Below, piece by piece: positions 18,750 to 28,641 of a stretch of DNA of 53,356 bases. The DNA comes from Gemmatimonas sp. (GTDB lineage: Bacteria; Gemmatimonadota; Gemmatimonadetes; Gemmatimonadales; Gemmatimonadaceae), in the NCBI GenBank assembly GCA_013822425.1, contig PNKL01000017.1, positions 1 through 53,356 of the forward strand, written 5' to 3'. Under the pieces are notes generated by a model. It ran no database searches. It was not told where the DNA came from and saw only the letters and a program-made list of their open reading frames with translations. Position 1 is the first letter of the stretch. Each line of letters starts with the position of its first letter. A program made the translations under genes and the position numbers.

Positions 18750-19187
18750 ATGGATGCCATCGTAGAGCAGGCACTCGCGGACTGGGCTCCCACGATCGAG
18801 GCGAGCGAAATCGCCGACCCGATCTGGAACCTCCTCGGCTATCGCATCGCCCGGTGTCTCGTGGACCAGGCACAAGGCGACAGCGCACACCTCGTCCAGC
18901 ACGTGGATCCGAAGACGGTCTCACAGCTTTCGCGTGCCGTCGCTTCCATCGGCGCGAACATCGCGGAAGGCTATAGTCGACGATCAGCGGCCGACCGGTC
19001 GCGATTCTATGGATACGCCTTGGGATCGGCGCGAGAGGCGACGGTCTGGTACCGATCAGTGGCGCCAAGTCTCGACGCCCCCACGCTCGCGCTGCGCATG
19101 GCCTTCCTCGCGCAGGAACGGCGCCTGATCTTGGGGATGCTGAAATCCGTGCAACGCGAGGGTGGTCCGTCGTTCGAAGCCGGCTGA
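18750..19187 (+). CDS. Four-helix-bundle protein, S23/23S-rRNA intervening-sequence family
   Basis: The protein has 145 residues from the ATG at 18750; the upstream in-frame ATG at 18699 would put 17 odd residues in front. The family core is visible: ASIGANIAEGYSRRSAADRS, then FYGYALGSAREATVWY, in four amphipathic helices. Relatives occur in intervening sequences of 23S rRNA and as Avd accessory proteins of diversity-generating retroelements, where they are basic, pentameric and bind nucleic acid. No reverse transcriptase, template or variable repeat is seen here, and this is not inside rRNA. The gene is enclosed by inverted arrays of an 18-bp repeat, which suggests that it belongs to a mobile or repeat-associated unit. 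Confidence 0.88.
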   Translation: MDAIVEQALADWAPTIEASEIADPIWNLLGYRIARCLVDQAQGDSAHLVQHVDPKTVSQLSRAVASIGANIAEGYSRRSAADRSRFYGYALGSAREATVWYRSVAPSLDAPTLALRMAFLAQERRLILGMLKSVQREGGPSFEAG

Positions 19188-19201
19188 AGACAACGCCGTA
19201 C

Positions 19202-19250
19202 CTGTGCACCCCACTGTGCCTGTGCCCCGGCACCCCACCATGCACCCTTC
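19202..19250. repeat. Right (inverted) array of the four-helix element
   Basis: Read on the minus strand it contains AGGGTGCATGGT, a 24-bp unit GGGGTGCCGGGGCACAGGCACAGT and GGGGTGCACAGG, the same family as 18556-18691. It starts 15 bases after the stop of the four-helix gene and ends at the terminator of the oxidase operon. Confidence 0.85.
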
Positions 19251-19252
19251 CT

Positions 19253-19284
19253 GAAGAAAAGCGGGCGGCCGTCTGGCCGCCCGC
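19253..19284 (-). terminator. Terminator of the cytochrome oxidase operon
   Basis: A perfect 10-bp stem (GCGGGCGGCC with GGCCGCCCGC) with a 4-base loop is followed on the minus strand by TTTTCTTC. It lies 21 bases past the subunit IV stop. Confidence 0.88.
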
Positions 19285-19304
19285 GCTGTCGTCAGCGCCC
19301 GGTC

Positions 19305-19613
19305 CTAGCGCTTGAACAAGAACAAGAACGCCACCAGTGTCGCCCCCGCGATGAGCAAGGGCCCCGTGAAAAGCTTCCGGAAGAGCGAGTGGTCGTACTT
19401 GAGGTGCATGTAGAACATCACGACGATCGTGAACTTCACCGCCGACATCAGCAGCAGGGCCGGCACGAACGCCTTGCTGGCGACGAACGCCGGGATGTAG
19501 TAGGCCCAGACCTCGACCACCGTGATGACGAAGAGCCAGAGGGCGACCCACTTGTACTGCTTCCACGTGGGATGCTCGTGCACGTGATCGGCGTGCGCGC
19601 GATCGTTGGACAT
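19305..19613 (-). CDS. ctaF: Cytochrome c oxidase subunit IV
   Basis: The 102-residue small inner-membrane subunit has three transmembrane helices (about 22-40, 46-68, 78-100) and the family feature MFYMHLKYD in the second loop. It is the last gene of the oxidase operon, 13 bases after subunit III. It is an accessory, non-catalytic subunit of the haem-copper oxidase. Confidence 0.88.
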   Translation of the reverse strand: MSNDRAHADHVHEHPTWKQYKWVALWLFVITVVEVWAYYIPAFVASKAFVPALLLMSAVKFTIVVMFYMHLKYDHSLFRKLFTGPLLIAGATLVAFLFLFKR

Positions 19614-19626
19614 GGTCGGCGGCCCC

Positions 19627-20298
19627 TTACTGGATGAGGTAGACGAGAGTGAAGATCACGATCCAGACGACGTCGACGAAGTGCCAGTACAGCGCGCAGA
19701 TGTCGACGAGAATCGTGTCCTTCGGCCCGAGCCCCCGCTTCATGTCGATGAACAGCAGGGTCATGAGCCAGAGCACGCCCACCGCCACGTGCGTGCCGTG
19801 GAAGCCGGTGAGCGTGAAGAACGAGGAGCCGAACAGGTTGGTCTTGATCGTCAGCCCTTCGTGCACGAACGACGTGAATTCGTACGCCTGGAAGCCGAGG
19901 AAGACCGCGCCGGCGAGCGCGGTGGCGAGGAGCCATAACTTGGACGATCCCAGCGTCCCCTCGTAGCCGGGCTTGCCCTTGTTCTCGACGGCGGCGAGGG
20001 CCAGCACCATGAAAAGCGATGACATGAGCAGCACGAACGTCGACGCCGAGGTGACGGGGATGTCGAGGATCGGCTTGAAGACCTGGCCGGTGGGTGACGT
20101 CCAGGCCTCGTGCGGGAACGGCCCGACGACCGACCGTCCCTTGTAGACGAGGTAGGTTGAGATGAGCGAGCCGAACAGCATGCACTCCGACCCGATGAAC
20201 GCCCAGATGGCGATCTTCCTGTTGTCGAGGCCGGTGGTCGTGTAGTGCGTGTGCTCGTGCGCCTCGTGGGCGCCCGCGGCAGCGGTGGCAGTGGTCAT
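19627..20298 (-). CDS. ctaE: Cytochrome c oxidase subunit III
   Basis: The protein has 223 residues from the ATG at 20298; longer upstream frames run into the subunit I gene. A His/Glu-rich N-terminus (HEAHEHTHYTT) precedes five transmembrane helices. Family motifs include FIGSECMLFGSLISTYLV, TLTGFHGTHVAVGVLWL and YWHFVDVVWIVIFTLVYL. The five-helix form is usual for bacterial oxidases of the caa3/SoxM type. It lies between subunits I and IV with 13-base gaps, so the genes are clearly co-transcribed. Confidence 0.95.
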   Translation of the reverse strand: MTTATAAAGAHEAHEHTHYTTTGLDNRKIAIWAFIGSECMLFGSLISTYLVYKGRSVVGPFPHEAWTSPTGQVFKPILDIPVTSASTFVLLMSSLFMVLALAAVENKGKPGYEGTLGSSKLWLLATALAGAVFLGFQAYEFTSFVHEGLTIKTNLFGSSFFTLTGFHGTHVAVGVLWLMTLLFIDMKRGLGPKDTILVDICALYWHFVDVVWIVIFTLVYLIQ

Positions 20299-20311
20299 GG
20301 TCGGGTTCCGG

Positions 20312-22231
20312 TTACTCGAGGGGGCTCGTGAGCCACGCATACAGCGAGCCCACCATGAACGCGCCGCCGCCCAGCATCGTCGCCATGGCCAGCGGGAAGT
20401 TGCCGATGTGCAGCACGATGAGGCCGCTGAACAGGATGATGATGCCCAGCGCCACCAGGAACGGCTTGATGGTGTTGAACGGCATCGGGATGCCCAGTTC
20501 CTTCGCGGTACGCCGCTCCGTTTCCTCGTGCATCGGCACGGCATGCGCCTCGGCGATCACCGCGGCGTCCGGATGCGAGTGCTCGATGCCGGCGGTGCGA
20601 TCCGGGGCCTTGAGGTCCCACATCGGGTAGCGCGACGTCACCTCGGGGATCTGCGCGAAGTTGTAGTCCGGCGGCGGCGACGGGATGGACCATTCGAGCG
20701 TCGGCGCGCCCCACGGGTCGCTGCCGGCCGGCGCGCCATGCTTCTTGCTGCGGAAGAAGTTGTACGCGAAGAGCAGGCCGGCCACGAGCAGCATGTACGT
20801 GCCGACTGTTGACATCATGTTGAACAGGTCCCAGCCCTGCCCGGCGTCATAGGTATAGATGCGACGGGGCATGCCGAGCATGCCGCTGAAGTGCATCGGG
20901 AAGAACGTGAGGTTCAGGCCGATGAAGTTCAGCCAGAACTGCCAATTCCCGAGCGATTCGCTCATGAACCGGCCGGTCATCTTGGGGAAGTAGTGATAGA
21001 TGCCGGCGAAGATGCCCATCATGGCGCCGCCGTAGAGCACGTAGTGGAAATGCGCCACGATGAAGTAGGTGTCGGTCTGCTGCAGGTCCGACGGCGGCGA
21101 CGAGTGCATGACGCCGGAGATGCCGCCGATCGTGAACATCGCGATGAGGCCGATGGCGAACTTCATGGCCACCGGGAAGCGGAGCGAGCCGCCGTACATC
21201 GTGGCAATCCAGTTGAAGATCTTCACGCCCGTCGGCAGGCCGATGAGCATCGTCGCGACGGCGAAGATCGAGTCGGCCACGGGACCCATGCCCACCGCGA
21301 ACATGTGGTGCGCCCAGACGCCGAAGCCGAGGAAGCCGATCATGATGCCGGAGTAGGCCATCGCGTTGTAGCCGAACAGCGGCTTGCGGCTGTGCGTCGG
21401 CAGGACCTCCGACACGAGGCCGAACGCCGGGAGGATCAGGATGTAGACCTCGGGATGGCCGAACACCCAGAACAGGTGCTGCCAGAGGAGTGGGTCGCCG
21501 CCGGCGGCCACTTCATAGAACTGCGTCCCGAAGAAACGGTCGAACTGCAGGAAGAAGAGCGCCGCCGTGATCACCGGGAAGGCCAGGATCACGAGGAACT
21601 GCACCACGAACGACATCCACGTGAACATGGGCATGCGCATGAGCGTCATGCCAGGGGCGCGCATGTTGATGATGGTGGTGATGAAGTTGAAGGCCGCGGC
21701 TAGCGACGAGATGCCGAGGACCTGCAGGCCGATCACCCAGAAATCCATGTTGTAGCCGCCGCCGTACGTGGGACCGGAGAGCGGCGCATAGGCGAACCAG
21801 CCGCCGTCTGGCGCGAGGCCCCAGAAGATCGGCAGCGTGATGAACAGGCCGCCGAGCGCGTACACCCAGTACGAGAAGGCGTTCAGGCGCGGGAACGCCA
21901 CGTCGCGCGCGCCAATCTGCAGCGGGATGAGGTAGTTGAAGAACGCGGCGGACAGCGGCATCACGACGAGGAAGACCATCGTGGTGCCGTGCATGGTGAA
22001 GAGCTGGTTGTAGAAATCCGCCGAGACGAGACTGAGGTTCGGCTTGGCCAACTGGGTGCGGATCAGCACCGCCTCGAGGCCGCCCACGAGCAGGTAGAAC
22101 AGGGCGGTGTAGAGGTACAGAATGCCGATCTTCTTGTGGTCGACGGTGGTCAGCCAGCTCCAGAGGCCGGACTGCTCCGACGAATGCGACGCGGCGCCCG
22201 CGTGCGTCGGAGTGGCGGCAGACGATGCCAT
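20312..22231 (-). CDS. ctaD: Cytochrome c oxidase subunit I
   Basis: This 639-residue catalytic subunit of an A-type haem-copper oxidase reduces O2 to water with proton pumping at the inner membrane. Visible are the haem a ligand region (MHGTTMVF), CuB His and cross-linked Tyr (WVFGHPEVYILILP), the CuB pair (VWAHHMFAVGMG) and the haem ligands near HFHYVLYGG. After the twelve core helices there is a C-terminal extension with two further helices (FLVALGIIILFSGLIVLHIG, MATMLGGGAFMVGSLYAW) of the sort found in caa3 oxidases. It lies 18 bases after subunit II. Confidence 0.97.
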   Translation of the reverse strand: MASSAATPTHAGAASHSSEQSGLWSWLTTVDHKKIGILYLYTALFYLLVGGLEAVLIRTQLAKPNLSLVSADFYNQLFTMHGTTMVFLVVMPLSAAFFNYLIPLQIGARDVAFPRLNAFSYWVYALGGLFITLPIFWGLAPDGGWFAYAPLSGPTYGGGYNMDFWVIGLQVLGISSLAAAFNFITTIINMRAPGMTLMRMPMFTWMSFVVQFLVILAFPVITAALFFLQFDRFFGTQFYEVAAGGDPLLWQHLFWVFGHPEVYILILPAFGLVSEVLPTHSRKPLFGYNAMAYSGIMIGFLGFGVWAHHMFAVGMGPVADSIFAVATMLIGLPTGVKIFNWIATMYGGSLRFPVAMKFAIGLIAMFTIGGISGVMHSSPPSDLQQTDTYFIVAHFHYVLYGGAMMGIFAGIYHYFPKMTGRFMSESLGNWQFWLNFIGLNLTFFPMHFSGMLGMPRRIYTYDAGQGWDLFNMMSTVGTYMLLVAGLLFAYNFFRSKKHGAPAGSDPWGAPTLEWSIPSPPPDYNFAQIPEVTSRYPMWDLKAPDRTAGIEHSHPDAAVIAEAHAVPMHEETERRTAKELGIPMPFNTIKPFLVALGIIILFSGLIVLHIGNFPLAMATMLGGGAFMVGSLYAWLTSPLE

Positions 22232-22249
22232 GGGTGCGGTTCTCCGGGG

Positions 22250-23563
22250 CTACTTGAGGGAAAGCAGGTAGGCGACGATGTCGGCGATCTGCCGGTCATC
22301 CAGCCCGGCGGACGCGGGAACGATCTGCTTGATGAGCGCGTTGTACTCGCCGGCGCCGAAGGTCGGCATCGACACGCCCGGCTTCATGGCCGGCGCGTTC
22401 TTGATCCAGAGCGCCAGCGACTTCGCGTCGTTGCGATACAGCCCGGCGCCAAAGGTGTGACGCGAACCGAAGTGCGTCAGGTTCGGCCCCTTGGCCTGGT
22501 CATCATTGACGTAGTTCGTCTCGCCCTTGATGACGTGGCAGGTGAGGCAGGGGGCCTTGCCGAGATTGGCCGGGTTGGTGAGCAGGGCGCGTCCCGCCCT
22601 CGGATCGCCAGCGGCCAACCGTGTTTCGTCGAACGCGATGGCCGGCAGCGGCGTCTGCGGCCAGGCGTAGGCGGCAATCTTGTCCGCCGGGAAGGCCCAG
22701 ACGCCTGCGGAAGCGGAAGAGTCGGGCTGCGGCGCAAGGGACGGGGCGGGGAGCACCGAGGCGGTCCTAATCGGCGTCGGCTTCACCGCGGTCTTCGCCA
22801 GCGAATCCGCAGCCGCTGCGGCGGTGGAGCCCAAGGCCACCGTCTTCTGGTGTGCCACCCACTTCTCGAAGTCGGCGGGCGAGACCGTGAAGGTGCGGAA
22901 GCGCATGTTGGCATGGCTCGAGCCGCAGTATTCCACGCAGGCGCCGTTGAGCGCGGTGGGCTCCATCGTCGCCTTGGGCGTGAACCAGATGTGGTTCACC
23001 CGGTTGGAGATGAGGTCGCGCTTGCCGCCCAGCTGCGGCACCCAGAACGAGTGCAGGACATCGCGCGTGCGGAGCGAGAAGTTCACCGTCTTGCCGATCG
23101 GCAGGTACAGTTCGTTTGCGGTCGTGATGCCGTACTGCGGATAGCGGAATTCCCACCACCACTGGTGGCCGATGACTTCCACCTGCAAGGCCTCGGCGGG
23201 GGCCTTGCGCTGGTTCTCGAAGATGATCCGCACCGTCGGGACGGCGAGGAAGACCAGGATGAGCGCGGGAATCGCGGTCCAGGCGATCTCGAGCGCCGCG
23301 TTGCCATGGATCTGGCGTGGCGCCGGCCCGCCCTCGCGACGGCGGAACTTGAAGATCGTGTAGACCAGCAGCACCTCGACGACCACGAACACGATCGTGC
23401 CAAGGAGCATCATGCGGTCCCAGAGGAAGACCGCTCCCTCGTTGAGCTCGGTGTTCTTGCTGAACGTGGAGTTGGGGTACTCTCCACCGCACGCAGCGAG
23501 CACCAGCAGGGCAACAGCTAGTGCGGCGGCCGGCGCGAACCGGCGCAGATGCAGCTTGGGCAT
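22250..23563 (-). CDS. ctaC: Cytochrome c oxidase subunit II with fused cytochrome c (caa3 type)
   Basis: The protein has 437 residues. It is a lipoprotein: the signal peptide ends at LVLAAC (C25). Two membrane helices precede the cupredoxin domain. The CuA ligands are all present (H171, C209, C213, H217, M220, in CVEYCGSSHANM), with the electron-entry aromatic patch GHQWWWEF. A Pro/Ala linker then leads to a class I cytochrome c domain with the haem site CLTCH (C339, C342, H343) and a probable axial Met in GVSMPTFG. The subunit therefore carries its own electron donor. It is the first gene of the operon; the promoter is presumably in 23564-23711 but not recognised. Confidence 0.96.
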   Translation of the reverse strand: MPKLHLRRFAPAAALAVALLVLAACGGEYPNSTFSKNTELNEGAVFLWDRMMLLGTIVFVVVEVLLVYTIFKFRRREGGPAPRQIHGNAALEIAWTAIPALILVFLAVPTVRIIFENQRKAPAEALQVEVIGHQWWWEFRYPQYGITTANELYLPIGKTVNFSLRTRDVLHSFWVPQLGGKRDLISNRVNHIWFTPKATMEPTALNGACVEYCGSSHANMRFRTFTVSPADFEKWVAHQKTVALGSTAAAAADSLAKTAVKPTPIRTASVLPAPSLAPQPDSSASAGVWAFPADKIAAYAWPQTPLPAIAFDETRLAAGDPRAGRALLTNPANLGKAPCLTCHVIKGETNYVNDDQAKGPNLTHFGSRHTFGAGLYRNDAKSLALWIKNAPAMKPGVSMPTFGAGEYNALIKQIVPASAGLDDRQIADIVAYLLSLK

Positions 23564-23711
23564 CAGCGGTGATGTTTGGGGGTAAGGGGCCGACGCCCGG
23601 CAAACACGGGCAACGGGGTGCGGAAAAACCGACGAAACTTACCTGATCACGTCAGGCGGTTCAAGCACACCCGAGTGAGGTAAATGCCTACACCGTAGCG
23701 CCGCTGGACGG

Positions 23712-24086
23712 TTACTCCGGGGCGATCTCGATGTCGACGGCGTGGTCCTTCTTGACCTTGTTGCCTGCCATCTCGATGGCAGTGCGGATCTGCGCCACAT
23801 GTTCGCGATAGGCGCGCAGCTTCACCTGATCGCCGCCGCCGCGTCCCGCGACGAGGATCATCGATGACACCTGGTCGGCGATCATCCCGAACTGCCCCTT
23901 GAGCTGACCGACCAGCGGCGACGCCATCCGCTTGAGCTGCATCGGCATCACGCCCAGCGGCTTGTTGTTCTTCATCTCCATGGCCATGCGCTCAACCAGG
24001 CCGTGGATCTGCTGAAGCGTGATGAGCGCTTCCTCGAGGGTCTTCATCTTCTGCGCGCCGGCGCCGTCGAGTTTCGTGCTGGCCAT
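23712..24086 (-). CDS. Small conserved-looking protein of unknown function
   Basis: The protein has 124 residues from the ATG at 24086; further upstream the frame enters the 10-bp repeat array. It is mostly helical and cytosolic, with a long amphipathic stretch (KTLEEALITLQQIHGLVERM) and a second helix pair (REHVAQIRTAIEMAGNKVKK). It has no signal peptide or motif that I recognise. It does not clearly belong to the oxidase operon, because a 148-bp gap without a hairpin separates it from ctaC, which is transcribed away from it. Confidence 0.6.
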   Translation of the reverse strand: MASTKLDGAGAQKMKTLEEALITLQQIHGLVERMAMEMKNNKPLGVMPMQLKRMASPLVGQLKGQFGMIADQVSSMILVAGRGGGDQVKLRAYREHVAQIRTAIEMAGNKVKKDHAVDIEIAPE

Positions 24087-24110
24087 GGTAGGTAACCACA
24101 GAGTGAGACG

Positions 24111-24303
24111 GAATACGGCAGAGAACGGCAGAGAACGGCAGTTGAATACTACCACGGAGGAGAGCGACGCGTGTCGGGCGGATCCCTTCACGCCACAACG
24201 GCCGGCACGGCGGCCCTGTCGCCGCTCATCCTGCCGTTCTCCGCCGTTCTCCGCCGTTCTCCGCCGTTCTCTGCCGTTCTCTGCCGTTCTCTGCCGTTCT
24301 CTG
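24111..24303. repeat. Inverted arrays of a 10-bp unit (CYGCCGTTCT)
   Basis: The right arm 24231-24303 has seven exact-register 10-bp units (three CCGCCGTTCT and four CTGCCGTTCT). The left arm 24111-24141 has three units of the complement (GAGAACGGCA form). The spacer of about 90 bp holds an ACCACGGAGGAGAG stretch. The right arm ends 5 bases before the stop codon of the aspartase gene. The 10-bp period keeps all units on one face of the helix. Confidence 0.9.
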
Positions 24304-24308
24304 CGCAG

Positions 24309-26153
<1,845 letters not shown>

Positions 26154-26164
26154 GGATTCGGGCG

Positions 26165-26343
26165 TGATTGAGGATATGGAATCCGGATTACGATCGCGGA
26201 TAGCGATTCAGGACTGCGATTTGCGATGCTGAATTCTGAGCCGCGGTCCGGCTGGTGGACAGGTAGTGGCTGGGACTGCCGTCGCAAGTCGTTGTCCTCA
26301 ATCGCAATCCTCAATCCCTATCCGGATTCCAAATCCTCAATCA
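26165..26343. repeat. Inverted repeat of the GATTGAGGAT family between divergent genes
   Basis: Arms 26165-26187 and 26321-26343 pair at 22 of 23 positions, and inner segments pair more loosely (GCGATTCAGGACTGCGATTTGCGA against its counterpart). Same family as the hairpin at 15532-15667, but with a spacer of about 45 bp instead of a perfect centre. It fills the space between the starts of aspA (minus) and the asparaginase (plus), so it probably contains or replaces their promoters. Confidence 0.85.
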
Positions 26344-26378
26344 AATTCTCCGCACCCTCTCCTTCGCCTATCCATCCG

Positions 26379-27446
26379 ATGCTCGATCGCCGCGCCTTCC
26401 TGGAAAAGTCCGCCCTCCTCTCTGCCCTCGGCTTCGTGCCGCGCGCCCTGTCGGCGGAGGATATTGAACGCGAACTGACCGGGGCGGCGCTCGGTGCGAC
26501 GCCGGGATTCCGCGGCCGGCCCTGCGTGGTGGCGAGCGCCAACGGCATCAAGGGCGTCAAGCTGGCCTACGACCGCATCGTCGGCGGCACCGACACGCTT
26601 GACGCGATCATCGCCGGGGTGAACCTCGTGGAGCTCGACCCGAACGACCAGTCGGTCGGGCTGGGCGGCCTGCCCAACGAGGAGGGCGTGGTGCAGCTCG
26701 ACGCGAGCTGCATGCACGGACCGACGCGGCGGGCGGGCGCGGTGGGGTGCCTGGAGGAGATCGCGACGCCATCGCTCGTGGCCAAGGCCGTGATGGACTA
26801 CACGACGCACGTGCTGCTCGTCGGACCGGGGGCCAAGAAGTTCGCGACGGCAATGGGCTTCAAGACGCAGAACCTGCTGACCGAGAAGAGCCGCCAGGAC
26901 TGGCTCCGCTGGAAGGCGCGCCTGAACAAGAACGACCACTGGCTGGACCACGATGACGACGTGAAGATCAACTGGACGCACGGCACCATCAACATGAACG
27001 CGGTGAACACGGCCGGCGACGTGAGTTCGGTGACGACCACGAGCGGGCTGGCCTGGAAGCTCGATGGACGGCTGGGCGACTCGCCCGTGCACGGCGCCGG
27101 GCAGTACACCGACAACGCGGTGGGCGCGGCCGGCAGCACGGGCCTTGGCGAGATCAACATCAAGACGTGCGGCGGCTTCCTCACGGTGGAGCACATGCGC
27201 AACGGGGCGACCCCCGAGCAGGCGGTGCTCAAGACGCTGGAGCGCATGGTGCACATGACCGAGCCGCGCCTTCTCGACGACAGGGGGCGGCCCCGCTACG
27301 ACATTCAGGTGTATGCGGTAGCGAAGGACGGGCGCTACGGTGGTGCCGGGATGTACGAAGGCGCCTCGTTTGCCGTCTGCGACGAACGCGGCCCCCGCCT
27401 GGAGAAATGCGCGTACCTCTTCAAGGCCGCGGACCGGGCGCGCTGA
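26379..27446 (+). CDS. N4-(beta-N-acetylglucosaminyl)-L-asparaginase-like Ntn hydrolase
   Basis: The protein has 355 residues from the ATG at 26379; the upstream frame lies in repeat DNA. A twin-arginine signal is visible (LDRRAFLEKSALLSALGFVP), so it should be exported folded. The glycosylasparaginase/isoaspartyl-peptidase fold is shown by SVGLGGLPNEEGVVQLDA, an autoproteolysis site THGTIN with the nucleophile T203, and GRLGDSPVHGAGQY, which shapes the substrate pocket. It would release aspartate from asparagine-linked glycans or similar amides. It is divergent to aspA, which could consume that aspartate; this link is inferred. Confidence 0.85.
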   Translation: MLDRRAFLEKSALLSALGFVPRALSAEDIERELTGAALGATPGFRGRPCVVASANGIKGVKLAYDRIVGGTDTLDAIIAGVNLVELDPNDQSVGLGGLPNEEGVVQLDASCMHGPTRRAGAVGCLEEIATPSLVAKAVMDYTTHVLLVGPGAKKFATAMGFKTQNLLTEKSRQDWLRWKARLNKNDHWLDHDDDVKINWTHGTINMNAVNTAGDVSSVTTTSGLAWKLDGRLGDSPVHGAGQYTDNAVGAAGSTGLGEINIKTCGGFLTVEHMRNGATPEQAVLKTLERMVHMTEPRLLDDRGRPRYDIQVYAVAKDGRYGGAGMYEGASFAVCDERGPRLEKCAYLFKAADRAR

Positions 27447-27447
27447 G

Positions 27448-28503
27448 GTGCGGCACCTCCGCGACGAGCTCAGTTCGATCAGCCGGCGCGTCCTGACGCC
27501 GGTGGCGGTGCTGTTCGTGACGTACCTGGTGGGCATCGCGGGCTACAAGTGGATCGGCGGCGGCGATGCCTCGTGGATGGACGCGCTGTACATGACCACG
27601 ATCACCCTCACGACAACGGGGTATCGGGAGGTCATCGACATCACGACGCATCCCGGGGCGATGGGCTTCACCATCGTGCTGCTGCTGTTCGGCGCGACGG
27701 CGGTGGTGGTGACGGGGTCCATGATCACGGCCTACGTGGTGGAAGGCGACCTGACGGCGGGATTTCGGAGGCGGCGGATGCAGCGGCAGATTGACGCGAT
27801 GCGCGCGCACACCATCGTGTGCGGCGCCGGACAGACGGGAACGGCGGTCGTGGCCGAACTGGTGGCGACCGAACGGTCGGTGGTCGCCATCGAGAGCAGC
27901 GCCGAGCGCGCGGCGGCGTTCGAGCGCCAGTTTCCCGGCGTGCCGGTGCTGGTGGGGGACTGCACCGACGACGAAGTGCTGACGCAGGCGGGCATCGTCC
28001 GCGCATCGGGCGTCGTCGTCTGCACGGACGACGACAAGGTGGCATTGGTGACGACGGTGCTGGCGCGGCAGATGGCCCCCAAGGCGCGCCTGGTGGCGCG
28101 GGCCGCCGATGAACGCGCCGCGGCGCGCCTGCGCCAGAGCGGCGCCGACGCGGCGGTCTCGCCCGGCAGGATCGGCGGCATGCGCATGGCGAGCGAACTG
28201 TTGCGGCCCAGCGTGGTGACCTTCCTCGACCAGATGCTGCGCGACGAGAACCGGAACCTGCGCATCGAAGAGGTGCGCGTGGAGCAGGGAAGCTCGCTGG
28301 ACGGGCACAAGGTGGACTCGCTGCGGCTGCACGAGTATGGCACGGGCCTGCTCCTGCTTGCCGTGCGCTCGCGTGACGGCGGGTACGTGTTCAACCCACC
28401 GGCCGCCACGGCGGTGAATGGCGGGTGCCACCTCATCGTGATGGGCGATCCTGCCTCGGTGAGCCACCTGCAGGCGGCGGGTGCGGGGTCGGCGCAGGGT
28501 TGA
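27448..28503 (+). CDS. Two-TM potassium channel with TrkA-N (RCK) domain
   Basis: The protein has 351 residues from the GTG at 27448, which directly follows the asparaginase stop. Two membrane helices (about 12-32 and 66-90) flank a pore loop with the filter-like TLTTTGYREV. A cytosolic RCK domain with an NAD-binding motif (VCGAGQTGTAVVAELV) and a C-terminal TrkA-C-like domain (GTGLLLLAVRSRDGGYVFNP) follow. It probably conducts K+ with gating by nucleotide or ions. In the canonical TVGYG filter the last Gly is Arg here. Confidence 0.88.
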   Translation: MRHLRDELSSISRRVLTPVAVLFVTYLVGIAGYKWIGGGDASWMDALYMTTITLTTTGYREVIDITTHPGAMGFTIVLLLFGATAVVVTGSMITAYVVEGDLTAGFRRRRMQRQIDAMRAHTIVCGAGQTGTAVVAELVATERSVVAIESSAERAAAFERQFPGVPVLVGDCTDDEVLTQAGIVRASGVVVCTDDDKVALVTTVLARQMAPKARLVARAADERAAARLRQSGADAAVSPGRIGGMRMASELLRPSVVTFLDQMLRDENRNLRIEEVRVEQGSSLDGHKVDSLRLHEYGTGLLLLAVRSRDGGYVFNPPAATAVNGGCHLIVMGDPASVSHLQAAGAGSAQG

Positions 28504-28641
28504 CGGCCACCGTCAGCGCCGGCAGGCGCCGCTCCGCGCTTGGTCGCCCGTTCCGGCGGGGCTAGATTTCGCTGATCCCCGCGTCCGGTGCCATTCGTCC
28601 AGGGCCACGCGGGATCCCCGTTCCACCCCGACAACACCGCG

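Noticed and set aside
17343-18902. Longer form of the acetyltransferase reaching 18902
   Set aside because: The extra N-terminus translates the G-rich repeat array (CPCTPPCPCT-like), so it is not protein coding; the GTG at 18482 fits the family start.
18750-19187. Diversity-generating retroelement
   Set aside because: The protein is Avd-like, but I find no reverse transcriptase, no template/variable repeat pair and no target gene in the window.
23642-23656. Operator palindrome CCTGA-TCACG-TCAGG upstream of ctaC
   Set aside because: It has only 5 bp per arm, no partner regulator and no second copy; chance is likely.
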